DNA from: Euzebyaceae bacterium
GTDB taxonomy: Bacteria; Actinomycetota; Nitriliruptoria; Euzebyales; Egibacteraceae
Assembly (NCBI GenBank): GCA_013696915.1
Contig: JACCXR010000230.1
Span: 1-12,832 of the forward strand
DNA length: 12,832 nt
Direction: 5' to 3'
The position numbers and the translations under genes are program-made. The notes beneath the pieces were generated by a model. The model saw nothing but the letters and a program-made list of their open reading frames with translations, ran no database searches and was not told the DNA's origin. This document shows positions 5,589 through 12,394 of this stretch, in pieces (position 1 is the first letter of the stretch; every line of letters starts with the position of its first letter).

Positions 5589-7373
5589 CTACGAATGGTC
5601 AGCGGAGACGCCCGCACCGGCGGCCGCCCGCGCCGGTCTGCGGACTGAAGCCGGGTGCGTGGCGGCCGGCGGGATCCGGGGACCGTCCGGCCCGTCCGGC
5701 CCGTCCGGCCCGTCCGCGCCGCCCGGCACCCCGGGCAGCGGGATGGCGTCCTCGCGGTGCAGCTCCTCGTGGACAGCGACGAGGGCGTCCCACTCGGGCC
5801 GGGCGGCCGGGTCGGTGACGTCGATCGCGGCCAGGTGGTGCGTCTCGGGCTCCCCGGACCGGTCGAACCGGCGCGCCCGGCGAATGACGTCCGCGGCGGC
5901 GGCGTCGATCCGCCGGTGCTGGCGCAGGTGCTGCTCCCAGGAGTGCAGGAGGAAGACCTCCGTCATGCGGTGCGCGTCGCCGACGTTGCGGAACAGCCGC
6001 CAGCGGAACGCGCCGGTCTGCAGCCGCACGAGCCGCAGCTCGTCCATGACGGCGAGGTAGTCGGCGAGCCGGTCCTCGTCGATCTCCCAGGTGTTCACGA
6101 TCATGACCGGGTCGCCGCCGACGGCGGACGGGTGCGGGACCGGCTCCCAGTCCTCCGGGGGCGACGGCGTCACGACGCGTTCCAGGACCGGCAGCGGCAT
6201 CCTCAGGGCGGCGAGCCCGAGGATCACGGTCCCCAAGGACAGCGCCACGATCGCGTTCGCCGGCCCGACGACGGAGCCGAGCGCCCCCGCCAGGATCGAC
6301 CCGACCGGGAGCAGCCCGAGGAACGCGAGCGTGTAGAGGCTCATGATCCGGCCGCGCACCCACCGCGGCGACAGCAGCTGCGCGGTGGCGTTCAGCGTCG
6401 ACAGGATCCAGACCCAGAGGACACCGGTGACGGCCATCCCCACGGCGGCGAGCGGCAGGGTCCGCGACAGGCCGACGCCCATCCCGGCCAGGCCGAACAC
6501 GGCGATCGAGGCCGGCACCATGGCCGCACCGAAGCGCCCGCCGGCCCACGGCCGGCTGAACGCGCCGGCGAGCGCGCCGACGCCCATCGCGCCGAGCAGG
6601 AGGCCGTAGGTCGCCGCCCCCCCTCCGAGCACGTCGGCGGTGAGGTTCGGCAGCATCGCCTGCAGCACGGCCGAGGTCAGCGCGAACAGCGACGCGACGA
6701 GCAGCAGCCACCGGTAGGCGGGGGTGAAGCGGGCGTAGCGCAGCCCGCTGGCGATCGCGGTGGTGATCGACTCCGACTCGCCGTCCAGCGCGCGGGTGCG
6801 GAAGGTGGCGAGCGCGGCGATGACCGCCAGGTACGACGCCGCGTTCGCGAGGAAGGCCGCGCCGGGTCCGGCCGTGGCCACCACGATGCCGCCCAGCGCC
6901 GGACCGACCGCGCGGGCGACGTTGAAGGCCGCCGAGTTGAGCGCGACCGCGCCCGCGACCTGGCCGCTGGGGACGAGGTCCGGCACCATCGCCTGCCATG
7001 CCGGAAGGCTGAGCGACAGGCCGACGCCGAGCAGCAGCCCGAGCGCGAGCAGGACGCCCGGCGTGAGGATCCCGAGGAACCACAGCAGGGCGGTCGCGGC
7101 CGCGGCCGCGGCCATGATCGCCTGGGACACGATCAGGATCCTGCGGCGGTCGACGAGGTCGGCCATCGCGCCGGCTGGCAGGGCGATGAACAGCAGCGGC
7201 AGCGTCGGCGAGGCGACCATCAGGCCGACCCACAGCGGCGAGCCGGTCAGCTGCAGCATCAGCCACGAGGCGGCGACGGTCTGCAGGAACGATCCCAGGT
7301 TCGACAGGATCGACGCGAGCCAGAGGTTGCGGAAGGCGGGAACGGACAGCGGGGCGGTGGCGGCGCTGGTCAT
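5589..7373 (-). CDS. MFS_3-type multidrug/siderophore exporter with C-terminal soluble domain
   Basis: A 594-residue major facilitator protein of the MFS_3 (EntS-like, 'transmembrane secretion effector') family, predicted to export small molecules by proton antiport. About 12 hydrophobic segments span residues 12-392. The MFS loop signature is AGAMADLVDRRRI (67-79). The typical entry motif PAFRNLWLASILSNLG lies at 12-27. Residues 423-520 form a soluble region (VNTWEID, FRWRLFRNV, EVFLLHSWEQHLRQHRR) resembling the ABM-like tail common in this family. After that comes a low-complexity tail with GPDGPDGPDGP. ATG 7373 gives the usual short N-terminus; an in-frame ATG at 7415 would add 14 residues. 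Neither has a clear Shine-Dalgarno. The gene may be cotranscribed with the DUF72 gene 94 bp upstream. Substrate unknown. Confidence 0.88.
   Translation of the reverse strand: MTSAATAPLSVPAFRNLWLASILSNLGSFLQTVAASWLMLQLTGSPLWVGLMVASPTLPLLFIALPAGAMADLVDRRRILIVSQAIMAAAAAATALLWFLGILTPGVLLALGLLLGVGLSLSLPAWQAMVPDLVPSGQVAGAVALNSAAFNVARAVGPALGGIVVATAGPGAAFLANAASYLAVIAALATFRTRALDGESESITTAIASGLRYARFTPAYRWLLLVASLFALTSAVLQAMLPNLTADVLGGGAATYGLLLGAMGVGALAGAFSRPWAGGRFGAAMVPASIAVFGLAGMGVGLSRTLPLAAVGMAVTGVLWVWILSTLNATAQLLSPRWVRGRIMSLYTLAFLGLLPVGSILAGALGSVVGPANAIVALSLGTVILGLAALRMPLPVLERVVTPSPPEDWEPVPHPSAVGGDPVMIVNTWEIDEDRLADYLAVMDELRLVRLQTGAFRWRLFRNVGDAHRMTEVFLLHSWEQHLRQHRRIDAAAADVIRRARRFDRSGEPETHHLAAIDVTDPAARPEWDALVAVHEELHREDAIPLPGVPGGADGPDGPDGPDGPRIPPAATHPASVRRPARAAAGAGVSADHS
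5684..5719. repeat. 9-bp tandem repeat in the exporter's 3' end
   Basis: CGTCCGGCC is repeated three times exactly (5684-5710) and a fourth time with two changes. On the minus strand it encodes the GPDGPDGPDGP stretch near the exporter's C-terminus. The 9-bp period keeps the frame, so expansion or contraction would be tolerated. Confidence 0.8.
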
Positions 7374-7444
7374 CGGGGCACGATCGTCGGAAGCAAGAGG
7401 AGTTTGTGGTCCCATCCTGCCAACGCACCGGCGCCGCCGTGAAT

Positions 7445-7464
7445 GCCCGGTCGGACACCCGGGC
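7445..7464. terminator. Hairpin just downstream of the DUF72 stop
   Basis: GCCCGG (7445-7450) and CCGGGC (7459-7464) form a perfect 6-bp inverted repeat with an 8-nt loop, starting 3 bases after the DUF72 stop codon on the minus strand. No U-run follows. It could attenuate transcription between the DUF72 and exporter genes, or be chance in GC-rich DNA. Confidence 0.3.
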
Positions 7465-7467
7465 CCG

Positions 7468-8382
7468 TCACGCGCCGGGCTGCAGCCCCTCCCCGAGGAG
7501 CTCGCCGAGCTGGCGCGCGTTGGCGACCCCGTAGTCGCGGTAGCAGTTGTTGAACACGACGTGGGTCTCCCGCGCCTCGCCGGCGAGACGCTCGATCTTC
7601 GGCGCCCACCCCGCGAGCTCCTCCCCGTCGTAGGAGTAGCGGAACCGCTCCGCCGCGGTGATGCCCTTCGCCTCCCAGGTGTCGGCGTTGTGGCCGTGGA
7701 AGCGGACGACGGCGAGATCGGCGGTGGCCGCGAGCACCGGCGGCACGGAGGAGGAGAACCCCTGCGGCTCGTCGACGCAGACGTAGGCCAGGCCGGCCGA
7801 CTCCAGCAGGTCGATCGTCCGCGCGCGCGTGTCGTCAGCCAGCCAGCTGCCGTGCCGGAACTCGACCGCGACCTGGTAGTCGGGGAGCCGCCCCGGGAGC
7901 TCGCGGAGATAGTCGCGGTTGTCCCTGCGCGGGCGGAACCACGGGGGGAACTGGAAGAAGACGGCACCGAGCTTGCCCGCCGAGTGCAGCGGCATGAGCG
8001 CCTGGCGGAAGTGCTCCCACGCCCGGTCCACCGAGGCCGGCGGCAGGTGCGTGAGGTAGACGGAGCGCTTGCCGCGGTGCTCGTCCGGCAGGTCGGCGGC
8101 GACATCCGGCCACACCGATTTCGCGGTGGCGGCGTGGTGGGTGAACAGCGCGTACGCCTTCACGTCCATGCGGAAGTCCGTGGGCGTGCGGCGCACCCAC
8201 ATCCCGGCGAGCTCCGCAGTCGGCGGGAAGTAGTACGTCGCGTCGACCTCGACCATCGTGTAGATCGAGGCGTAGTGGCGCAGCCGCTGCTCCGCGGTCA
8301 TGGACTTCTTCGGGTAGAAGTCGGCGTCCTTGAGCAGCGTCGGGTCGGTCCACGAGGCCGTGCCCACGCGGATGCGCCTCAC
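7468..8382 (-). CDS. DUF72 family protein (YecE-like TIM barrel)
   Basis: A 304-residue member of the DUF72/YecE family, a TIM-barrel fold of unknown biochemical function found across bacteria. Family hallmarks appear in order: VGTASWTDP at the N-terminus (6-14), FYP (22-24), VEVDATYY (44-51), QFPPWF (144-149), VEFRHGSW (173-180), RFHGHN (227-232) and VVFNNCYRDYGVANA (275-289). The GTG at 8382 is chosen because the conserved barrel starts at residue 5 and an AGG lies about 9 bases upstream. The frame is open further, to an ATG at 8499, but that would add a 39-residue Arg/Pro-rich tail with no family counterpart. The gene is divergent from the RidA-like gene and transcribed toward the exporter. 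The length is close to the family norm (about 250-300). Confidence 0.87.
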   Translation of the reverse strand: MRRIRVGTASWTDPTLLKDADFYPKKSMTAEQRLRHYASIYTMVEVDATYYFPPTAELAGMWVRRTPTDFRMDVKAYALFTHHAATAKSVWPDVAADLPDEHRGKRSVYLTHLPPASVDRAWEHFRQALMPLHSAGKLGAVFFQFPPWFRPRRDNRDYLRELPGRLPDYQVAVEFRHGSWLADDTRARTIDLLESAGLAYVCVDEPQGFSSSVPPVLAATADLAVVRFHGHNADTWEAKGITAAERFRYSYDGEELAGWAPKIERLAGEARETHVVFNNCYRDYGVANARQLGELLGEGLQPGA

Positions 8383-8523
8383 CGGCCGCCGCCTGGCATA
8401 CGCTCTGCACCCCCCATGGCGCCGGGGACGATACCCGGACGGTGTGCGAGGATGCGGCATGGTTCCGGAAAGGCAGCGGGTCGGGTCCGGCAATCCCATG
8501 GCGGTCGCTGCGCGACCGCCACC
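8383..8523. promoter_or_regulatory. Divergent intergenic region between the DUF72 and RidA-like genes
   Basis: A 141-bp region with both 5' ends. On the minus strand TATCGT at 8429-8434 fits TANNNT and could be the -10 of the DUF72 gene, giving a leader of about 40 nt; no matching -35 is clear. On the plus strand, GAGGAT at 8448-8453 could be read either as a weak -10 or as a Shine-Dalgarno for the small ORF at 8459. The right end is occupied by the 21-bp palindrome. Confidence 0.3.
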
Positions 8524-8527
8524 ATGA
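8459..8527 (+). CDS. Possible 22-residue leader peptide ahead of the RidA-like gene
   Basis: ATG at 8459 is preceded by GAGGA (8448-8452) with a 6-base spacer, a good ribosome binding site. The frame encodes 22 residues ending MAVAARPPP, and its TGA overlaps the RidA-like start as ATGA. The last nine codons are the 21-bp palindrome plus CACCA. The RidA-like gene itself has no Shine-Dalgarno, so translational coupling from this ORF is plausible. It is too short for codon statistics, and it may simply be a chance ORF over a repeat, so confidence is low. No homologue is recognised. Confidence 0.3.
   Translation: MVPERQRVGSGNPMAVAARPPP
8500..8520 (-). repeat. Dispersed palindrome, intact copy 2 (inverted relative to 4397-4417)
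   Basis: GGCGGTCGC-TGC-GCGACCGCC is the exact reverse complement of 4397-4417. It forms a perfect 9-bp stem ending 3 bases before the RidA-like start codon, where a Shine-Dalgarno would normally lie. ATGAGAATCG, also found beside the other copy, follows directly after CACC. In an mRNA that includes it, this hairpin would sit against the initiation site. Confidence 0.8.
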
Positions 8528-8934
8528 GAATCGGGTCAGGGTCGGCCTACGAGGCGACGGTGGGATTCAGCCGCGCCGTCCGGGTGGACGGCCGGGTCCT
8601 CGTCGCCGGCACGGCACCGATCCGGCCCGACGGCTCGTGCGACCCGGACGCCGGCGGTCAGATGCGTCGCTGCCTCGAGATCATCTGCGCAGCGCTGCGC
8701 CAGGCCGGCGCCGCGCCGGAGGACGTGGTGCGCACGCGGATGTACCTGACCGACCCGGCGGACGCCGAGGCCGTCGGCCGTGAGCACGCCAGCGTGTTCG
8801 GCGCCGCCCGCCCGGCGGCGACCATGGTCGTCGTCGCCGGACTGCTCGATCCCCGCTGGAAGGTGGAGGTCGAGGCGGAGGCGATCATCGGCTGGGCACC
8901 GTCCCGCGCGGGGAAGGTCAGGAGAAGCGGGTGA
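8524..8934 (+). CDS. RidA/YjgF-like protein lacking the catalytic arginine
   Basis: A 136-residue Rid-family protein. True RidA hydrolyses reactive enamine/imine intermediates such as 2-aminoacrylate. Family features are the N-terminal SGSAYEATVGFSRAVRV (4-20), VLVAGTAPI (25-33), QMRRCLEIICAALRQAGAAPEDVVRTRMYLTD (46-77) and the C-terminal VEVEAEAIIG (114-123). Where E. coli RidA has Arg105 in the PAR(S/T) motif, this protein reads RPAAT (96-100) with Ala99, so classical imine deaminase activity is unlikely; it belongs with the non-RidA Rid subfamilies whose roles are poorly known. The ATG at 8524 fits the family N-terminus. An in-frame ATG at 8452 has no usable spacing to a Shine-Dalgarno. 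The 3' end overlaps the convergent DUF427 gene by 17 bp. Confidence 0.87.
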   Translation: MRIGSGSAYEATVGFSRAVRVDGRVLVAGTAPIRPDGSCDPDAGGQMRRCLEIICAALRQAGAAPEDVVRTRMYLTDPADAEAVGREHASVFGAARPAATMVVVAGLLDPRWKVEVEAEAIIGWAPSRAGKVRRSG

Positions 8935-9739
8935 GCGGGCGGGGCTGGAGCTCGCCGTCGACCTCGATGTCGGTCCGCTCGTTGTAGAAGCAGTAGAGGC
9001 CCGCGAGCTGCGCCACCTCGGCGCGCGGCTCCGGGTAGGTCCAGACGAGATCGGGCGCGATCGCGCCGCCGACGCGGACCGACCGGTACGACGCGGTCCC
9101 CTTGTACGGGCACCGGCTGGTGGTCTCGCTGGGGACCAGGACGTCGGCGCGGACGTCGGCCGCGGGAAGGTAGTAGCGCGGCGGCAGGCTGGTCTCGAAC
9201 AGCAGCGTCGGCGTCCGGGACTCGGCGACGACCTCGCCCTCCACGATGACCCGGACGTGGCGGGAGCTGGCCCGGACGTCGACGCGGTGGTAGGGGTCGG
9301 GCGCGTGGACGAACTGCTCCTCGTCCTCCTCGAACCAGGCGTCCATCGCGTCCCAGTAGCAGGCGACGTACCCGGCGATCGGCGGCGCCGAGGGGATCGT
9401 CTGCGGGTAGCCCCAGATGGCGTTGGAGGCCACGCGGTCTCCCACCCGCACCGACCGGTAGTCCGCCTCCCCCTTGAACGGGCAGAAGGTCGTGTGGTCC
9501 GTGGGCTCCAGCAGGTCGCCGCGCACGTCGGAGAACGGGAAGTAGTACAGCGGCAGGAGCCCGGTCTCGTGGAGCAGCTTCACGCGCCGGCTGTCGATCA
9601 CCGTCTCGCCGCCGAACACCGCGCGGACGCGGCGGGGGTAGTCCTCGAAGTACAGGACGTGCGCGGGGCCGTCGGCCGTGAAGTTGAACACCCCGCCGGA
9701 CTGCGGTCCGAACGGTCCGGTCCCGATCGTGAGCGTCAT
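8918..9739 (-). CDS. Tandem DUF427 domain protein
   Basis: A 273-residue cytosolic protein made of two DUF427 domains, at about 27-135 and 152-262. The two halves repeat the same pattern: VFGGETVIDSRRVKLLHETG / VEGEVVAESRTPTLLFETS, then LLPLYYFP / LPPRYYLP, DVRGDLLEP / DVRADVLVP, CPFKG / CPYKG, YRSVRVG in both, and a closing aromatic segment (YVACYW / GLYCFYN). The domain is common in actinobacteria; I know of no established reaction. The start is ambiguous between ATG 9745 and ATG 9739. I chose 9739 because AAGGG lies about 6 bases upstream of it but directly touches 9745. It is divergent from the PFK gene and overlaps the RidA-like gene tail to tail. Confidence 0.87.
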   Translation of the reverse strand: MTLTIGTGPFGPQSGGVFNFTADGPAHVLYFEDYPRRVRAVFGGETVIDSRRVKLLHETGLLPLYYFPFSDVRGDLLEPTDHTTFCPFKGEADYRSVRVGDRVASNAIWGYPQTIPSAPPIAGYVACYWDAMDAWFEEDEEQFVHAPDPYHRVDVRASSRHVRVIVEGEVVAESRTPTLLFETSLPPRYYLPAADVRADVLVPSETTSRCPYKGTASYRSVRVGGAIAPDLVWTYPEPRAEVAQLAGLYCFYNERTDIEVDGELQPRPLTRFS

Positions 9740-9764
9740 CGTCATCCCTTCATCGAACGGTCAC

Positions 9765-9793
9765 TGGACGCGCGGGCGGCCAGCGTCTACGAA
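9765..9793 (+). promoter_or_regulatory. Possible promoter of the phosphofructokinase gene
   Basis: TGGACG (9765-9770) shares four of six bases with TTGACA and is followed after exactly 17 bp by TACGAA (9788-9793), a partial -10 match. Transcription would begin near 9800, about 47 nt before the start codon. The motifs are weak; the spacing is the best argument. Confidence 0.3.
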
Positions 9794-9846
9794 TGTCCCT
9801 CCGCCAGCCGGGAGCGGGGGCGGGACAGTCGCGACCGAGGACGACC

Positions 9847-10995
9847 ATGCGCATCGGCATTCTGACGGGCGGCGGCGACGTTCCGGGCCTGAACCCGTGC
9901 ATCAAGGCGGTCGTCAACCGCGTCGTCGACGACGGCCACGAGGTCGTCGGGATCCGCCGGGGGTGGGGCGGCCTGCTCGACTGCCGGCCGGAGGACGCCA
10001 CGTCGGTCGGGGCGTGCACCATCGAGCTCGACCCCGGCAGGGTGCGCACCATCGACCGCACGGGCGGGACCGTGCTGCACACGTCCCGCACCAACCCCGG
10101 GCGGGTGAAACCGGCGGATGTCCCGGACTTCCTCGCCGATCGGGGCGACCCCGACGGCACCTCCGACTTCACCCCCCACGTCCTGGACGTCCTGACGGCG
10201 CTGCGCATCGACGCCCTCATCCCGATCGGGGGGGACGACACCCTGTCCTACGCGCTGCGGATGCACACCGAGGGCGTCCCGGTGGTCGCGATCCCCAAGA
10301 CGATGGACAACGACGTCCACGGCACCGACTACTGCATCGGATTCTCCACCGCGGTGACCCGCAGCGTCGGGTTCATCCACAACCTGCGGACCAGCGCCGG
10401 GTCGCACGAGCGCCTCGCGGTGGTCGAGCTATTCGGCCGCTACAGCGGGGAGACGTCGCTGATCTCCGCCTACCTGGCCGGGGTGGACCGCGCGATCATC
10501 TCGGAGGTGCCGTTCTCGATCGACCGCCTGGCCGAGAAGTTGATGCACGACAAGCGGTCCAACCCCTCCGGGTACGCGATGGTCACGATCTCCGAGGGCG
10601 CCACGCTCGAGGGCGGCGAGCTCCAGCTGCGCGGCGAGGCCGACGCCTACGGTCACCGCAAGCTCGGCGGCATCGGCGGCCTCACCGGCGAGCTGCTGAA
10701 AGAGCGCACCGGTGAGGGGATCATCGCTCAGCAGGTCGGCTACCTGATGCGGTCCGGCAGCCCGGACTCCCTCGACCTGATGGTCGCGACGAACTACGCG
10801 GTCATGGCGGCCGACCTGGCCGTCGAGGGCTCCCGCGGCCGCATGGTCGCCCTGCGCAACGGCACCTACACGAACGTGCCGATCAGCGTCACCGGGGAGG
10901 GGGCGCGCCGCGTCGACGTCGATGCGCTGTACGACGCGGACGCCTACCGCCCGAAGGTCCGCCACGTCGGCGGCAAGCCGATGTTCCTGTACTGA
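9847..10995 (+). CDS. 6-phosphofructokinase, predicted diphosphate-dependent
   Basis: A 382-residue member of the phosphofructokinase A family, converting fructose 6-phosphate to fructose 1,6-bisphosphate in glycolysis. The N-terminal GILTGGGDVPGLNPCI (4-19) is the nucleotide/PPi loop. IPIGGDDT (125-132) carries Asp131 at the position equal to E. coli Gly104, and IPKTMDND (149-156) carries Lys151 at the position of E. coli Gly124. Asp plus Lys at these sites is the known signature of PPi-dependent enzymes; ATP enzymes have Gly at the first. Asp154 is the predicted catalytic base. LFGRYSGETS (195-204) and SEGA (249-252) are sugar-phosphate site motifs. GAGG at 9837-9840, 6 bases upstream, supports ATG 9847. 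The downstream gene starts 17 bp after the stop, so they are probably cotranscribed. ATP use cannot be excluded without an assay. Confidence 0.92.
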   Translation: MRIGILTGGGDVPGLNPCIKAVVNRVVDDGHEVVGIRRGWGGLLDCRPEDATSVGACTIELDPGRVRTIDRTGGTVLHTSRTNPGRVKPADVPDFLADRGDPDGTSDFTPHVLDVLTALRIDALIPIGGDDTLSYALRMHTEGVPVVAIPKTMDNDVHGTDYCIGFSTAVTRSVGFIHNLRTSAGSHERLAVVELFGRYSGETSLISAYLAGVDRAIISEVPFSIDRLAEKLMHDKRSNPSGYAMVTISEGATLEGGELQLRGEADAYGHRKLGGIGGLTGELLKERTGEGIIAQQVGYLMRSGSPDSLDLMVATNYAVMAADLAVEGSRGRMVALRNGTYTNVPISVTGEGARRVDVDALYDADAYRPKVRHVGGKPMFLY

Positions 10996-11012
10996 TGACA
11001 AGAGGACATGCC

Positions 11013-12278
11013 GTGACCCGTGTGCTGCGTCCGCTGCTCGCCGCCTTCCTCGCCGCGCTGCTCGCCGGAGCGGCCGCCCCGACCGCCGGCGCGCGGCCGG
11101 GACCGTCCCCGTCGGCGCCCCCGCCGTCCCAGGGGACCGCCGAGGTGCGGTTCGCGACGTTCAACGCGTCGCTGAACCGCTCGGCGCCGGGTGAGCTCAT
11201 CGAGGACCTGTCGACCCGCTCGAACGCCCAGGCCGGCGCCGTCGCGGAGATCATCCAGCGGACGCGACCGGACGTGCTGCTCGTCAACGAGTTCGACTAC
11301 GACGCGGGCGGGCGCGCGGCGGAGCTGTTCGCCCGCAACTACCTCGAAGTCGGCCGCAACGGCGCGGCGCCGATCCGCTATCCCTACCGGTACGTCGCGC
11401 CGTCGAACACCGGCATCCCGTCCGGGTTCGACCTCGACAACAGCGGCGGCGTCGGCGGGCCGAACGACGCGTTCGGGTTCGGTTTCTTCCCCGGCCAGTT
11501 CGGCATGGCCGTGTACTCGCGGTACCCGATCGCCCGGTCGGCGGTCCGCACCTTCCAGACCTTCCTGTGGCGCGACATGCCGGGCGCGCTGCTGCCCGAC
11601 GATCCGGCCACCCCGGCGCCGGCCGACTGGTACTCCCCCGCGGAGCTCGACGTGTTCCGGCTGTCGTCGAAGAGCCACTGGGACGTGCCGATCGACATCG
11701 GCCGCAAGCGCGTCCACTTCCTGGTCAGCCACCCGACACCGCCCGTGTTCGACGGGCCCGAGAACCGCAACGGGCTCCGCAACCACGACGAGATCCGCTT
11801 CTGGGCCGACTACGTCCACCCCGCCCGCGGCCGCTACATCTACGACGACGCCGGCGCCCGCGGCGGGCTCCGCCCGGGCGCGCTCTTCGTCATAGCAGGC
11901 GACCAGAACTCCGACCCGCTCGACGGGGACAGCGTGCCGGGCGCGATCCAGCAGCTGACCGAGCACCCGCTCGTGAACACGCGCGTCACGCCGTCGAGCC
12001 GGGGCGCCGTCGAGGCCGCCCGGCTGCAGGGCGGGGCGAACGACCGCCACCGGTCCGACCCGCGGTTCGACACGGCCGACTTCGCCGACGACCCGGCGCC
12101 CGGCAATCTCCGCGCCGACTACGTCCTGCCGCGCAAGAACCTGCGCATCACCGACGCGGCGGTGTTCTGGCCGCGCCAGGACAGTCCGCTCTTCCGGCTG
12201 GTCGGGGAGTTCCCGTTCCCGAGCTCGGACCACCGGCTGGTCTGGATCGACGTCCGCGTCCCGGGATCGGGACGCTGA
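11013..12278 (+). CDS. Secreted endonuclease/exonuclease/phosphatase-family protein
   Basis: A 421-residue exported metal-dependent phosphoesterase of the EEP (DNase I-like) fold. Residues 1-28 are a signal peptide (MTRVLRP, Leu/Ala core, TAGA), followed by a Pro/Ser-rich spacer to about 43. Active-site motifs are visible in order: Asn51 in TFNAS, Glu93 in VNEFD (metal ligand), His240 in VSHPTPP, Asp297 and Asn299 in GDQNSDP, and Asp406-His407 in SSDHRLVW. The substrate could be extracellular nucleic acid, phospholipid or organic phosphate; sequence does not decide. GTG 11013 is chosen because AGAGGA lies 6 bases upstream and the signal peptide starts there. An ATG at 10995, overlapping the PFK stop, would add MTRGHA and lacks its own ribosome site. 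It is transcribed with the PFK gene and ends before a strong hairpin. Confidence 0.88.
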   Translation: MTRVLRPLLAAFLAALLAGAAAPTAGARPGPSPSAPPPSQGTAEVRFATFNASLNRSAPGELIEDLSTRSNAQAGAVAEIIQRTRPDVLLVNEFDYDAGGRAAELFARNYLEVGRNGAAPIRYPYRYVAPSNTGIPSGFDLDNSGGVGGPNDAFGFGFFPGQFGMAVYSRYPIARSAVRTFQTFLWRDMPGALLPDDPATPAPADWYSPAELDVFRLSSKSHWDVPIDIGRKRVHFLVSHPTPPVFDGPENRNGLRNHDEIRFWADYVHPARGRYIYDDAGARGGLRPGALFVIAGDQNSDPLDGDSVPGAIQQLTEHPLVNTRVTPSSRGAVEAARLQGGANDRHRSDPRFDTADFADDPAPGNLRADYVLPRKNLRITDAAVFWPRQDSPLFRLVGEFPFPSSDHRLVWIDVRVPGSGR

Positions 12279-12288
12279 CCTGAGCCGG

Positions 12289-12316
12289 GCGCCTACCCTT
12301 CAAGAGTTTAGGTGCG
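12289..12316 (+). repeat. Intergenic repeat, copy A
   Basis: Begins GCGCCTACCCTTCAAG and ends TTTAGGTGCG. It differs from copy C only in the middle. Its first 13 bases are the exact reverse complement of 12361-12373. It starts 10 bp after the stop codon of the secreted EEP protein. Confidence 0.75.
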
Positions 12317-12350
12317 CCGGCCTTCCCCCGGCGGCCGCGGGTCCCCGGGG

Positions 12351-12373
12351 CCCAACGTTCGAAGGGTAGGCGC
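12351..12373 (-). repeat. Intergenic repeat, copy B (inverted)
   Basis: Read on the minus strand it begins GCGCCTACCCTTCGAACG and ends in TTGGG, matching the left part of copies A and C. Being inverted between two direct copies, it can pair with either. Confidence 0.7.
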
Positions 12374-12394
12374 GGGCTGTGGCGCCTACCCTTC
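12361..12394. terminator. Strong 13-bp hairpin, candidate bidirectional terminator
   Basis: GAAGGGTAGGCGC (12361-12373) and GCGCCTACCCTTC (12382-12394) are perfect 13-bp arms with an 8-nt loop. It stands between the convergent stop codons of the EEP gene (12278) and the hydantoinase B-like gene (12458). There is no long U-run, but position and stability suit a bidirectional terminator. Copy A can compete for the same arm, allowing an alternative, longer-looped structure. Confidence 0.55.

Noticed and set aside
5655..7442. A 595-codon open frame on the plus strand, rich in Arg, Gly, Asp and Gln
   Set aside because: It is antisense to the exporter, whose transmembrane pattern and MFS motifs are clear; this frame shows only low-complexity sequence.
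7374..7467. Promoter or small gene in the gap between the DUF72 and exporter genes
   Set aside because: AAGAGGAG at about 7395-7402 resembles a plus-strand ribosome site, but no plausible plus-strand coding sequence follows it.
9751..9766. Second SOS box near ATCGAACGG upstream of the PFK gene
   Set aside because: Only the left half TCGAAC is present; the right half GTTCGA is missing at the required 4-base spacing.
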